A DNA stretch of 64,000 bases from Halomicrobium urmianum (GCF_020217425.1 NZ_CP084090.1:1426001-1490000), one strand, 5' to 3'. Counted from the first letter of the stretch, positions 35,145 through 44,369 are shown. Notes: generated from the sequence alone by a model not told the origin. Made by a program: numbers and translations.

Positions 35145-35305
35145 CGGCGGAGCCCGCAATTCCCTGCCGAAAGCTGGAGATTGACCGCGAGCGCGTTCAT
35201 CGCGCGACCAGTCGATCTGTAGCGGAAGGCGGGGGACTGACCGGGTGAGCCGACGGGCGAACCCGCGGTCTCCCGTCGAGAGCCGGTGACTGACCGGGCG
35301 GAGCG
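35145..35305. repeat. decayed direct repeats in the 35132-35488 gene-free gap
   Basis: 35145-35192 and 35256-35305 align over their length (GGCGGAGCCCGC... with GGCGAACCCGCGG..., both ending near TTGACCGCGAGCG / CTGACCGGGCGGAGCG). The phrase GACTGACCGGG occurs twice (35235 and 35288). This looks like an old duplication of about 111 bases. I see no gene, RNA or promoter in the 357-base gap. Confidence 0.45.
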
Positions 35306-35488
35306 ACCGTCCTCTCAGGTCGACGGCCGTCTCGACCCCCCTGTTTCGACTAGAGACCGGACGCAGTCCTGCGGTTCTTCGCCGAGTCATCCACTTCCGC
35401 TACGGCGCGTCAGACGTTCGCACGACGGGGGACGGCGGTCGGTTCGACCGGAAACGGAGGGGTTCGAGGGCGGCGTCGGGCCGACGGA

Positions 35489-37012
35489 TCACGCGCCCGG
35501 GAGGTCTACCCCTGTGAACTCGAAGCGCGCGCCGCCCGCGTCGCTCTCGGTGACGGCCACGTCCCAGTCGTGGACCTCGGCGACGGTACGCACGATCGAC
35601 AGTCCCAGCCCGGTTCCATCGTCGTCGGTCGAGTAGCCGGACTCGAACACGTGCTCGCGCTCGTCCTCGGGGATGCCGGGGCCGTCGTCGGCCACGTAGA
35701 AGCCGCGACCGTCCCTGAGGCGGCCGACGGTGACGACGACGTCGGGACCGCCGTGTTCCACCGGGTCCTCGTGAGTCTCTGACGGTCGAGGGCTCGTCGA
35801 ACCGTGTTCGACGGCGTCCTCGCGAGACGCAGTCGAGCGAGGGCTCGACGGGCTTCGCCCGTCGGCGTCCTCCGGAGCCTGCGACGGAGGGTTCGTCGAG
35901 CCGTGCTCGACGGCATTGCGGGACAGGTTCTCCAGCAGTTGGCGCAGTCGGCCTGCGTCGGCGAGCACGCGCCCCTCGGCGGGTACCGACAGCGCCGCCT
36001 CGCCGGCGTCGATCACGCCCCAGGCCTCGCGCGCGACGGTCTCGATCTCGGTCGGTTCGAGGTCGCTGACGGTCTCGCCCTGCCGAGCGAGGGTCAGGAC
36101 GTCCTCGATCAGCGAGTCCATCCGCTCCAGCGAGCGCTCGATGGCGTCGAAGTGCTCCGGATCGCCGGTCTCGCGCGCGAATTCGATCCGGCCCAGGGCC
36201 ACGCCGAGGGGGTTCCGGAGGTCGTGGCTGATGACGCGGGCGAACCGCTCCAGGTGCTCGTTCTGGCGTTCGAGCCGCCGCTCGTAGCGCTTGCGCTCGC
36301 TGACGTCGCGCGTGACGCCGACGAGGCCGACAACGCGGCCGTCCTCGTCGTACCAGGGCGCCTTCGAGGTGGCGACGTACGCGCCCTCCGTGGGGCTGCC
36401 GTAGGCGTGTTCGATCCGGCCCTCGACGGGCTCTTCGGTCTGGATGACGCGCCGGTCGTCCGCGACGGTGCTCTCGGCGAGGTCGGCGTTGTAGAGGTCG
36501 AAGTCGGTCTTACCGTGGATGTCGCCGGGGGCGTGGTGGATCTTGCCCTTCGGGTTCTCCATGTAGGGGTGGTCGATCAGATCCAGCATCTCGTCGCTGA
36601 CCCGGACGTGTCGGCTCCGACGGTCCTGGAAGTACACCGACAGGGGGATGTTCTCCAGCAGGGAGTCGAGCATCGTCCGCTCGCGCCGGTCGCGGCGGTG
36701 GCGATCGATCAGGGGCTCCAGACTCGCGATGGCCGGGACCGGATCGAACGCCTCGCCGGCGTCGACGTATCGGTCGACGTCGAGGTCGGCGACCGCGCCG
36801 GGGGCCAGCCCGTCACCGGTCGCGAACTCGACGACGGGGAGCCGGCGGTCCGCCTCGCGGACCCGGTCGGCGACCGCCTCGACGGTCGCTCCGTCGGCGT
36901 GACAGACCACGGCGTCGACGGAGCGCTCCTCGACGGTCGTCGTGACCGCGTCGAGGTCGGCGGCGACGAGCTCGAACGGCCGGTCGGCCTCGTGGCTCGC
37001 GCCTCGTCCCAC
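35489..37012 (-). CDS. PAS sensor histidine kinase, 5' end interrupted
   Basis: The readable part is 507 codons: receiver-like remnant (about 10-100), PAS ([20 protein letters not shown] to [16 protein letters not shown]), H-box [19 protein letters not shown]-box [13 protein letters not shown], and [12 protein letters not shown] and GTGLGLSIV. The N-box is followed by in-frame repeats of [12 protein letters not shown] units of 17 and 33 residues. The native start is ATG 37192 (MVDRPVVVVVGPDAERIVAA); an in-frame TAG at 37115-37117 lies in an inserted palindromic block. Restart would have to be at GTG 37012. Ligand and response regulator are unknown. Confidence 0.75.
   Translation of the reverse strand: MGRGASHEADRPFELVAADLDAVTTTVEERSVDAVVCHADGATVEAVADRVREADRRLPVVEFATGDGLAPGAVADLDVDRYVDAGEAFDPVPAIASLEPLIDRHRRDRRERTMLDSLLENIPLSVYFQDRRSRHVRVSDEMLDLIDHPYMENPKGKIHHAPGDIHGKTDFDLYNADLAESTVADDRRVIQTEEPVEGRIEHAYGSPTEGAYVATSKAPWYDEDGRVVGLVGVTRDVSERKRYERRLERQNEHLERFARVISHDLRNPLGVALGRIEFARETGDPEHFDAIERSLERMDSLIEDVLTLARQGETVSDLEPTEIETVAREAWGVIDAGEAALSVPAEGRVLADAGRLRQLLENLSRNAVEHGSTNPPSQAPEDADGRSPSSPRSTASREDAVEHGSTSPRPSETHEDPVEHGGPDVVVTVGRLRDGRGFYVADDGPGIPEDEREHVFESGYSTDDDGTGLGLSIVRTVAEVHDWDVAVTESDAGGARFEFTGVDLPGA
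35751..35910. repeat. 51-bp-periodic coding repeats inside the histidine kinase
   Basis: The motif CCGTG(T/C)TC(G/C)AC(G/C)G begins at 35751, 35802 and 35901, i.e. spaced 51 and 99 (51 + 48). On the minus strand these encode (A/P)VEHGST units. They lie between the N-box and G1 box of the kinase. The sequence between units matches the insert at 59847-59909 in another gene. Confidence 0.75.
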
Positions 37013-37192
37013 TCGCCGCTCGCTCTGATCGAGGTCGCTCGCGTCGCTCGCGACCTCGCGGCTCGCGTGTCGCTCCCTGCGGTCACTCCCGCTCGCTCGT
37101 TCGGAGGACTCCCGCTAGTCGTCCTCCTGCCACGCCGCTACTATCCGCTCGGCGTCCGGGCCGACTACCACCACCACCGGGCGATCCACCAT
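37013..37192 (-). pseudogene. 5' end of the histidine kinase gene with inserted palindromic block
   Basis: From ATG 37192 the frame reads 25 residues (MVDRPVVVVVGPDAERIVAA, WQEDD), then TAG. The following 34 codons are repeat-derived ([20 protein letters not shown] and on), after which [13 protein letters not shown] restores the kinase. The insert contains the perfect GC palindrome 37031-37057. Removing about 130 bases would rejoin WQED to DRPFEL. Confidence 0.65.
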
Positions 37193-37362
37193 GGGGAGAC
37201 AGTCCCCGCTCGTAGGGCCGGGGAGTAATTCTCAGTGTGTCGCGGTCCGAACTTAAACGTACGGGATACGGTCGCTGGCGTCACGTCGCGGCCGTCGCCG
37301 ACCGTCTTACGCCGGCGCCGTCCTCCGATGGTTTTACGCTGAACGGGAGACAGCGAGAGGAC

Positions 37363-39141
37363 GTGAACCCCGCGCGCATCTTCGAGGAGTTCCCCGCCGA
37401 CTCCTACCGGGGCAACCAGGAGTCGGCGCTCGCGGACGTCAGGGACGCCTTCGAGGCGGGCAACGACGTGGTGCTGGTGCGCGCGCCCACCGGGAGCGGG
37501 AAGTCGCTGCTGGCGCGGGCCATCGCGGGCTGTGCCCGGACGGCCGGCGAAGCGGGGCCTGAGCAGATCATCGACGCCTACTACACGACGCCGCAGGTCT
37601 CCCAGCTGGACGACGTGGCCGAGGACCCGCTGCTCTCCGACCTGAGCGTGATCCGCGGGAAGGGCAACTACGACTGCATCCTGCCCGGCGAGACGGACAC
37701 GCCGGTCACGCAGGCGCCCTGCACCCGCGAGCGGGAGTTCGACTGCCAGGTCAAGCACCGCTGCCCGTACTTCTCGGACCGCTCCATCGCGGCCAACCGC
37801 CGCATCGCCGCGATGACGCTGGCGTACTTCATGCAGACGGCGGGCTCGGACGTGTTCGGGATGCGCGACGTGGTGGTGATCGACGAGGCCCACGGGCTGG
37901 GCGACTGGGCCGAGATGTACGCCACCGTCGAGATCGGGCCCGACACGTTCCCGCTGTTCGACGAGGTCGCCCCGCCCGACGTCGGCGACCTGGCGGACGC
38001 CGCGGGCTACGCCGAGCGCGTCTCGAAGACCGCCGAGCGCCGCGTGAAGGAGCTACGGAACAACGCCGAGATAGATCCCGAGGAGGCCGCCGAGCGCGAC
38101 CGGCTCAACGAGCTGCGGCGGGACCTCGACTGGTTCGTCGAGGACTACCGCGACCCCGAGAGCGTCACCACGTGGGTCGTCGACCAGCCCGACGGCGAGG
38201 GGACGCCCGTGACGATCAAGCCGATGGCCCCCGAGAAGTACCTCAAGCACACCGTCTGGGACCGGGGCAACCGCTTCGCCCTGCTGTCGGCGACCATCCT
38301 CAACAAGGAGGCGTTCTGCGCCAACGTCGGCCTCTCGCCGGACCGCGTCGCCCTCGTCGAAGTCGGCCACACCTTCCCCGTCGAGAACCGGCCGCTGTAC
38401 GACGTGACCCGCGGGAAGATGACCTACGAGCACCGCGACGAGACGCTGCCGGAGATAGCGCGGACGCTCGTCCGGATCATGCAGCGCCACCCCGACGAGA
38501 AGGGGCTCGTCCATTGCCACTCCTACGCGATCCAGGACCGGCTGGAGGCGCTGCTGGCCGACTTCGGCGTGAGCGAGCGCGTCCGCAGCCACGAGTCCGC
38601 CGACCGGGACGCCCAGCTGGCCGCCTGGAAGCGCAGCGACGACCCCGGCGTCTTCCTCTCGGTCAAGATGGAGGAGGCGCTGGACCTCGAGGGGGACCTC
38701 TGTCGCTGGCAGCTGCTGTGCAAGGCGCCCTATCCGAACACGCGGGACTCCAGAGTCGCCCGCCGGCTGGAGGACGACCAGTGGGGCTGGTACTACCGCG
38801 CCGCCCTGCGAACGGTGATCCAGGCCTGCGGCCGCGTCGTCCGCGCCCCGGACGACCACGGCGCGACCTACCTGGGCGACTCCTCGCTGCTGGACCTCTT
38901 CGAGCGCGCCCGGGTCGACATGCCCGACTGGTTCGCCGACCAGGTCGACCGGCTGAGCGAGCCCGATCTACCCGCGTTCGACCCCGGTGCGGCGCTGGCC
39001 GACGGCGCGGACGACGGGAGCAGCGCGGACCCCGGCTCGTCCCAGTCCGGATCGCGCCGTCGGTCCGGATCACGGCGCCGGTCGGGGTCGCGCTCCTCCG
39101 GCGGCTCCAGCCCCATGGCGGACGTCTGGGACACAGAATAG
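37363..39141 (+). CDS. XPD/DinG-like superfamily 2 DNA helicase with Fe-S cysteines
   Basis: 592 residues. Walker A APTGSGKSLLARAIAG (about 40-55), Walker B/DEAH VVIDEAHGLGDWA (about 172), motif V-VI region FLSVKMEEALDLEGDLC and VIQACGRVVRAPDD. Between motifs I and II four cysteines (CIL, PCT, DCQ, RCP; about 105-135) sit as in the 4Fe-4S domain of XPD. It unwinds DNA 5' to 3' in repair, by family. GTG 37363 (VNPARIFEEFPADSYR) follows a TATA-like GGTTTTACG; the first 42 codons of the open frame before it look non-coding. The C-terminus is a Ser/Arg/Gly-rich tail. Confidence 0.85.
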   Translation: MNPARIFEEFPADSYRGNQESALADVRDAFEAGNDVVLVRAPTGSGKSLLARAIAGCARTAGEAGPEQIIDAYYTTPQVSQLDDVAEDPLLSDLSVIRGKGNYDCILPGETDTPVTQAPCTREREFDCQVKHRCPYFSDRSIAANRRIAAMTLAYFMQTAGSDVFGMRDVVVIDEAHGLGDWAEMYATVEIGPDTFPLFDEVAPPDVGDLADAAGYAERVSKTAERRVKELRNNAEIDPEEAAERDRLNELRRDLDWFVEDYRDPESVTTWVVDQPDGEGTPVTIKPMAPEKYLKHTVWDRGNRFALLSATILNKEAFCANVGLSPDRVALVEVGHTFPVENRPLYDVTRGKMTYEHRDETLPEIARTLVRIMQRHPDEKGLVHCHSYAIQDRLEALLADFGVSERVRSHESADRDAQLAAWKRSDDPGVFLSVKMEEALDLEGDLCRWQLLCKAPYPNTRDSRVARRLEDDQWGWYYRAALRTVIQACGRVVRAPDDHGATYLGDSSLLDLFERARVDMPDWFADQVDRLSEPDLPAFDPGAALADGADDGSSADPGSSQSGSRRRSGSRRRSGSRSSGGSSPMADVWDTE

Positions 39142-39163
39142 GATCGACAGAGACCGCTGGACT

Positions 39164-40177
39164 CTACCGCGACTCGGCCATCTCGGCCGCGACGTCGACG
39201 GCCTCGACCAGGCTCGCCGCCGAGGCGATTCCCTCGCCGGCGATGTCGAAGGCGGTGCCGTGGTCGACGCTGGTGCGGACGATGGGCAGCCCGATAGTGA
39301 CGTTGACGCCGCTGACCGCCGTTCCGCCGGAGAAGCCCAGCATCTTGATCGGGATGTGCCCCTGGTCGTGGTACATGGAGACGACGCAGTCGGCGGCGCC
39401 GTCGGCCGCCTGCACGTAGACGGTGTCGGGCGACTCGGGGCCGACGGCGTCGACGCCCTCCTCTCTGGCCTGCTCGACCGCGGGCGCGATCTCGGCGTCG
39501 TCCTCGTCGCCCAGCAGCCCGGCGTCGCTGGCGTGAGGGTTCAGCCCCGCGACTGCGACGGTCGGATCGTCGATCCCCAGGTCCCGCAGCGCCTCGTCGG
39601 TCACCCGGATCGTGTCCAGCACCCGCTCCTCGGTGACCAGGTCGCAGGCCTCCCGGAGGGGGACGTGCGTGGAGACGTGGGTGACCCGGAGCGGCTCCTC
39701 GATGAGCATCATCGAGTAGGTCTCAGTGTCGGTGTAGTCAGCGAGCATCCCGGTGTGGCCGGCGTAGTCGCTGCCCGCGAGCTTCGTGGCCTGCTTGTTG
39801 ATCGGCGCTGTCGTGATGGCGTCGACGGCGCCGTCGGTGGCGAGCTCGATCGCCCGCTCGACGTAGGCCAGGCTGGCCGCCCCGTACGCCTCGTCGACGA
39901 CGCCCCGCTCCAGCGTGGACGGATCGACGTTGTCGAGATCCAGAACGTCGAGGACGCCCGGATCGCTCGTCGCCTCGGACGGGTCGGCGACGACGTTGAC
40001 GTCGAGGTCGGCGCCGCAGATCCCCGCCGCCGCCCGGAGGACGGCCGCGTCGCCCACCACGACCGGCCGGGCTCGTTCGGCGATCTCGCGGTACCCCTCG
40101 ACGACGACCTCCGGCCCGATCCCGGCGGGATCGCCCATCGTGACGGCGACGACGGGTGCGTCTGATGCGTCGCTCAT
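39164..40177 (-). CDS. pdxA: 4-hydroxythreonine-4-phosphate dehydrogenase family protein
   Basis: 337 residues with the PdxA motifs: VVAVTMGDPAGIGPEVV, TTAPINKQATKLAG, AGHTGMLADYT, VAVAGLNPHASDAGLLGDED (metal ligands) and MYHDQGHIPIKMLGFSGG, with GTAFDIAGEG at the end. Metal-dependent NAD(P) dehydrogenase/decarboxylase. Archaea make pyridoxal phosphate by the PdxS/PdxT route, so this enzyme probably belongs to the PdxA2-like group acting on threonate or erythronate phosphates. No PdxB, C or J gene is near. Confidence 0.88.
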   Translation of the reverse strand: MSDASDAPVVAVTMGDPAGIGPEVVVEGYREIAERARPVVVGDAAVLRAAAGICGADLDVNVVADPSEATSDPGVLDVLDLDNVDPSTLERGVVDEAYGAASLAYVERAIELATDGAVDAITTAPINKQATKLAGSDYAGHTGMLADYTDTETYSMMLIEEPLRVTHVSTHVPLREACDLVTEERVLDTIRVTDEALRDLGIDDPTVAVAGLNPHASDAGLLGDEDDAEIAPAVEQAREEGVDAVGPESPDTVYVQAADGAADCVVSMYHDQGHIPIKMLGFSGGTAVSGVNVTIGLPIVRTSVDHGTAFDIAGEGIASAASLVEAVDVAAEMAESR

Positions 40178-40228
40178 ACCACTCCTCGCCGGCCGAGCGA
40201 GTAAGGGCTGTCGGCCTTCCTGCCCCGA

Positions 40229-40315
40229 TCAGAACATCGCGATGGCCCCGTAGACGATGGAGGAGCCGATCATCAGGAACGTAAAGATGATGGCGAGTAT
40301 CTGCTGGCGGTCCAT
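40229..40315 (-). CDS. tiny single-span membrane protein (28 aa)
   Basis: A 28-codon frame from ATG: MDRQQILAIIFTFLMIGSSI, VYGAIAMF. Two charged residues then one hydrophobic helix and no tail. Small one-helix proteins of this form (MDRQQ then a helix ending VYG) occur widely in haloarchaea, so I believe it is real. A probable leaderless start: the upstream gap has TTTACC/TAGGTAAAG near 40355. Function unknown. Confidence 0.6.
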   Translation of the reverse strand: MDRQQILAIIFTFLMIGSSIVYGAIAMF

Positions 40316-40392
40316 ACGGGCCCTTGGTGGCTACCGGTAGTTAGGGGTTTCGCGGTTAGGTAAAGTTGCAGTCGCCTGGACGGACGGCGACG

Positions 40393-40424
40393 TGAACAGC
40401 CAGAAAGTCACCGACCCCTTTCAG
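40393..40424. repeat. GAAAG-arm element, deletion remnant
   Basis: GAACAGCCAGAAAG followed closely by CCCCTTTCAG. These are the two termini of the element seen complete at 62527-62770, here with almost all the middle missing. It stands in the gap between the tiny membrane gene and taw2. Confidence 0.5.
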
Positions 40425-40484
40425 GCTATCACACTCTTTGAGGGGAGAGGAAGCAACCGCAAGCGGACCACGGCAGCCTGGCGT

Positions 40485-41546
40485 TCACTCGATCCGGGCG
40501 TCGACGACGACGTGAGCGACGCCCTCGCTGTAGCCCTTGACCTCGCGGGTGTCGAGCACCTCGACGGAGCGGTCTCGGGCGGCCGCGGCCTCGCGGAGCC
40601 GTTCGATCGGGCGCTCGAAGACCAGGTCCTCCGGGGTGGCCTCATGGACGTGGAGGACGCCGCCCTCGGCCAGCGCGTCCAGGGCGGGGTCGAGGTAGGT
40701 GTAGCCGCCGTCCACGCCGGGCTCCGTGGCGTCGTAGTAGCCCATGACGATGCGATCGGCGGGGGCCTCGTCGGCGAACCCCTCCGTAACCGCCCGGCAG
40801 TCCGCGCGGTAGGGGTGGACGCGGTCGTTGACCTCGTTGAGGCGGGCGTTCTCGACGAGGTAGCGAAAGGCCGTCGGGTTTCGCTCGACGGCGGTCACGT
40901 CGGCGCCGGCGCGGGCCATCGGGAGCGTGAAGTAGCCGACGCCGGCGAACATGTCCAGCACGCGTTCGCCGTGTTCGACCTGGTCGCCCATCCGCGCCCG
41001 CTCGACCTTGTTGCCAGGCGAGAACATTACCTCGGCGAGGTCCAGCGCGTAGGCGGTGCCGTGCTCGCGGTGGACCGTCTCCGTGTCGCCCTCGCCGGCG
41101 ACCACCTCGACGTCGGGCTCGCGGTGGGCGCCCGTGATCCCCCCGCGGGCGAGGACGGTGTCGGCCTCGCCGTGGACCGCCAGCAGCGCCTCGCCGACCT
41201 CCGCGGGGCGGGGGGCGTCGCCCATCGCGACGAGGACGACGCTGCCGACGACGGCCCACGAGGCGGGCGCGCGCTCGATCTCGTCGTCGGTCCAGCCGCG
41301 CTCCCGGAGGTGGTCCTCGAGCCCGCGCAGTCGCGGTTCGCCGACCTGTCGGACCACCTCGCGGCAGTCGACCTCAGGCGGTTCGGTGACCGGGATCGCC
41401 ACGGTCCCGTCGTCCCACTCGGTGACGCTGCGGTCGGAGTCGTACCGGCCGCGGGCCTCCAGGCGGTCGACGACGCGCTGGGCGCGCTCCTTGTCGACGA
41501 CCGCTGCGAGGCGCTGGTCGTCCTCGCCGCTCGCCTCTTCAGGCAT
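40485..41546 (-). CDS. taw2: tRNA wyosine-pathway aminocarboxypropyltransferase (TYW2/Taw2-like)
   Basis: 353 residues of the Trm5/TYW2 family. LDLAEVMFSPGNKVERARMG is the signature before the Rossmann part; GNKVERARM (instead of RLxTERxRI) points to Taw2 over Trm5. Motif I is VLDMFAGVGYFTLPMA, and GYYDATEP is the active-site loop in place of NPP. Known reaction: transfers the 3-amino-3-carboxypropyl group of SAM to imG-14 at position 37 of tRNA-Phe. Its start overlaps nmd3 by 8 bases, so the two genes form an operon linking tRNA modification with ribosome maturation. Confidence 0.82.
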   Translation of the reverse strand: MPEEASGEDDQRLAAVVDKERAQRVVDRLEARGRYDSDRSVTEWDDGTVAIPVTEPPEVDCREVVRQVGEPRLRGLEDHLRERGWTDDEIERAPASWAVVGSVVLVAMGDAPRPAEVGEALLAVHGEADTVLARGGITGAHREPDVEVVAGEGDTETVHREHGTAYALDLAEVMFSPGNKVERARMGDQVEHGERVLDMFAGVGYFTLPMARAGADVTAVERNPTAFRYLVENARLNEVNDRVHPYRADCRAVTEGFADEAPADRIVMGYYDATEPGVDGGYTYLDPALDALAEGGVLHVHEATPEDLVFERPIERLREAAAARDRSVEVLDTREVKGYSEGVAHVVVDARIE

Positions 41547-42660
41547 CGTCGTCCTCGCTCTCCTCTGGTAGCACGTGCAGGCCGGCCCGCGACTTCAGCA
41601 CGGGCACCTCGTCGGCGTCGGGGTCGAGGGAGTCCGGCCGCGGGACGGTCTTTGACTCGTAGGTCTCTGGATCCAGCACCTGGCAGGCGTGCTCGTCCTC
41701 GACGGCCACCAGCGTCGTCTGCTCGGCGTCCTCGCGGGTGCCGAGGCGGCGGGCGTCGGGGGCGTCGCCGTCCTCGAAGGAGGCCTCGAAGCCCTCGCCG
41801 GTCGCCAGGCGCGTCCCCTTGAGGTTGCCCCGGACCGAGCGTACGAGGATCGGCCCGTCGCCGTCCTCGGGGTCGATCACCTCGCCGGGGCGGTACCGCG
41901 GCAGGCGGACGGCGTAGGTGACGCGATAGACCTCCTCGCCGTCCTCGTCCTCGGTCACGAGCGTCTCGTAGTCGGAGAAGCTCCCGCCGAGTTCCTCGGT
42001 GATCTGGCGGGCGATCCCCTGGCCCATCTTGGTCGTCGAGATCTTCATGTCCAGGCCCTCCGGGCGCTCGTTCACCTCGGTGATGAAGGCGTCGCGGTCG
42101 CCCGTGGCCTCGCGCTCGGCGACGTAGTCCTCGGCGATCTCCCGGGCGCGGGACTGCTCGTCGCCGGTGGGCGTGCGCTCGTCGGCCCGCAGCTGGATCA
42201 CGGCGGCGTAGGACCCGCCGGCGATCTTGCCACAGCGGGTGCAGGTCTGGCGGGCGATCTTGACCGGCACGACGACCTCCTCGGTGACCGCCGTCCCGCG
42301 GACCACGCCGGAGAACTCCGCGTGCATGCGGATGGTGTTCTCGTCGACCTGCTCGGGCGCGACCTGCCAGGCCACCGACTCGGCGTCGACGTGGACGCCC
42401 AGCGCCTCCGCCACCTCGTCGACGGCGACGTCGGTGTAGTCCTCCGCGCCGACGTCGACCCAGCGGTTACCCCGGTGGACGGCGCCACATTGGGCGCAGA
42501 CCCGCACCTCGATGCGCTCGGGCGCGTCCACGAGGTCGAACTCGTCGAAGTAGCAGTCGTCACAGAGCACACGGTCCGGGTCCCGCAGGTCGTCCTCGCG
42601 AATCGGCTGGTCGGGCATCTCGTCCCCGCAGCGCGGGCAGAACTCCCCGGATCGACTCAT
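41539..42660 (-). CDS. nmd3: NMD3 family ribosome-associated protein
   Basis: 373 residues. Three or four zinc knuckles at the start: FCPRCGDEM, LCDDCYFDEFDL, VRVCAQCGAVHRG and TCTRCGKIAGG. A long NMD3 domain follows (VDMKIS-like GLDMKISTTKMGQGIARQ, LPRYRPGEVIDPED). In eukaryotes NMD3 binds the 60S subunit and prevents subunit joining; the archaeal protein is thought to work on the large subunit in a similar way. It is the first gene of the nmd3-taw2 pair. ATG 42660 gives MSRSGEFCPRCGD. Confidence 0.9.
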   Translation of the reverse strand: MSRSGEFCPRCGDEMPDQPIREDDLRDPDRVLCDDCYFDEFDLVDAPERIEVRVCAQCGAVHRGNRWVDVGAEDYTDVAVDEVAEALGVHVDAESVAWQVAPEQVDENTIRMHAEFSGVVRGTAVTEEVVVPVKIARQTCTRCGKIAGGSYAAVIQLRADERTPTGDEQSRAREIAEDYVAEREATGDRDAFITEVNERPEGLDMKISTTKMGQGIARQITEELGGSFSDYETLVTEDEDGEEVYRVTYAVRLPRYRPGEVIDPEDGDGPILVRSVRGNLKGTRLATGEGFEASFEDGDAPDARRLGTREDAEQTTLVAVEDEHACQVLDPETYESKTVPRPDSLDPDADEVPVLKSRAGLHVLPEESEDDDA

Positions 42661-42731
42661 TGGGCCGTGATAGTCGCCAGGGGCGTTTAAGAGGACCGTT
42701 CCGGGACGCTCGGTGCCGTGCGCCGCGCCGT

Positions 42732-43235
42732 TCACCCGTTCAACGCGAAGAACCGATAGTTCAGCAGCGTCGCGAACAGCACCCAGGCGAGGTACGGCAC
42801 CAGCAGCAGCGCCGCCCGGCGGTCGACGCGGTCGAAGGCGAGGATCGTCGCCGCGACGAGGACGTCGAGGACGACGATGACGGCCAGCCCGGCCAGCAGG
42901 TCCTGCGCGGCGAAGAACGTCGGCGTCCAGGTGACGTTGACCGCCATCTGGACGACGAACAGCGCCAGCGCCGTCCGGACGCCCGGCGTCGACAGCCCGC
43001 GGCGGGCGACGAGGTACAGGGCGAGGCCCATCAGCGTGAACAGGAGCGTCCAGACGACGCCGAACGCCCAGCCCGGCGGGTAGATGGCGGGCTTCTCGAG
43101 AGCGGCGAACCAGGCGGTGTCGGGGCCGGCGAGCAGCGCCGGCGCGGCGCCGACGGCGTTGACCGCGAGGACCGACAGCAGCGCCCACAGCGCGTCGCGG
43201 CCGTCGAAGCCACCGCGATCGACCGCGTGTTCCAT
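42732..43235 (-). CDS. tspO: TspO/MBR family protein
   Basis: 167 residues with five membrane helices. Family markers: PAIYPPGWAFGVVWTLLFTLMG in the second helix region, NVTWTPTFFA and LVPYLAWVLFATLLNYRFF near the end. TspO proteins bind tetrapyrroles and steroids and are linked to light/oxygen-dependent regulation and oxidative stress. ATG 43235 gives MEHAVDRGGFDGRDAL. No heme or carotenoid gene is adjacent. Confidence 0.9.
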   Translation of the reverse strand: MEHAVDRGGFDGRDALWALLSVLAVNAVGAAPALLAGPDTAWFAALEKPAIYPPGWAFGVVWTLLFTLMGLALYLVARRGLSTPGVRTALALFVVQMAVNVTWTPTFFAAQDLLAGLAVIVVLDVLVAATILAFDRVDRRAALLLVPYLAWVLFATLLNYRFFALNG

Positions 43236-43333
43236 GGTCGCACTACGCACCGTATCGGGAAAAACGGTCGGCCGGCGGGTGCCGCCTCGCGTCGACGGTC
43301 GACCGCCGCCGCCGCTGCCGACGTTCGACGCCC

Positions 43334-44209
43334 CTACTCCGCGTAGACGGCCGGCCCCTCGACGTCCTCGTCCTCGGCCTCGCGCCAGGAGTGGCTGGGC
43401 TCCCAGTCGAGCAGGTCCTGCGCCTTCGCGCTGGACATGGCCGACTCGTCGCCGGTCAGGTCGCAGTCATCGGGCAACTCGCCGAAGAACTCCTCGACGA
43501 GGTCGGCGGTCGGGCGGCCGACGTAGTTGTCCGCCGCAGCGATCAGGAACGGCTCGTGGCCGTCGAGGTCGGCGTCCATCGCGGCGACGACGCTGTCGAC
43601 GATGTCCCGGACGTCGACGTAGCTCCAGAAGTTGCCGTCGCCGGCCTCCATGGGTTCGTTGTCGAGGCACAGGTACTCGCCGGGGTACTGGATCCACGAG
43701 GGACGGATGGAGGCCACGTCGATCCCGTCGCGGCGGACGACCATCTCGGCGACGTCCTCGCCGACCACCTTGGAGGTCCCGTAGGGGTCCTCGGGGCGGA
43801 ACGGATGGTCCTCGTCGACGGGGAGGTAGTCGGGCAGCGGCGTCTCCGCGGCGAACGGGAAGCCGTAGGCGCTCTCGGAGGAGGCCCAGACGACGTCGGC
43901 ACCGACGCGTCCCGCGGCGTCGAGGACGTTGTACGCGCCCATGACGTTGTTCTCGAAGACGTGGCCGCCGGCGTGGCTGGTCGGGTCCGGAATGGCGCCC
44001 CAGTGGACGACGTCGTCGGGCTCGAACTCCAGACAGAGGTCGTAGACGTCGCCGCGGTCGGTCAGGTCGGCCTGGCGGGCGACGACGTCGCCGTGGTCGC
44101 TGCGGCCGCGACGCTGGTCGACGGCGACGACCTCGCGGCCCTCACGAGCGAGTCGGTCCACGATCCACCGTCCGGAACCGCCGAACGCGCCGGTGACGAG
44201 TACCGTCAT
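43334..44209 (-). CDS. NAD-dependent epimerase/dehydratase family protein
   Basis: 291 residues, extended SDR. NAD motif VLVTGAFGGSGRWIV, VVHWGAIPDPTSHAGG, the catalytic Ser in VVWASSESAYGF and Tyr-x3-Lys in DPYGTSKVVGEDV. Substrate-binding region TSVRPS-like IDVASIRPSWIQYPGEY. It resembles a UronDH/UDP-sugar epimerase. Nothing in the neighbourhood fixes the substrate. ATG 44209 places the NAD motif at residue 2. Confidence 0.88.
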   Translation of the reverse strand: MTVLVTGAFGGSGRWIVDRLAREGREVVAVDQRRGRSDHGDVVARQADLTDRGDVYDLCLEFEPDDVVHWGAIPDPTSHAGGHVFENNVMGAYNVLDAAGRVGADVVWASSESAYGFPFAAETPLPDYLPVDEDHPFRPEDPYGTSKVVGEDVAEMVVRRDGIDVASIRPSWIQYPGEYLCLDNEPMEAGDGNFWSYVDVRDIVDSVVAAMDADLDGHEPFLIAAADNYVGRPTADLVEEFFGELPDDCDLTGDESAMSSAKAQDLLDWEPSHSWREAEDEDVEGPAVYAE

Positions 44210-44369
44210 GCCCGGTCCTACTGCGCGTCGGTACAAAACGACGGGGGCCACTCGTCAGCGAGGTGTCTGGACGTCGACGGGGGACACGGCGGAACGGGTG
44301 GCGACTGGCGCGGGGCGGAACGTGCCGTCGAGGGTCCTACCGTGGCATTCTGTAGCGCACACAGGGAGA

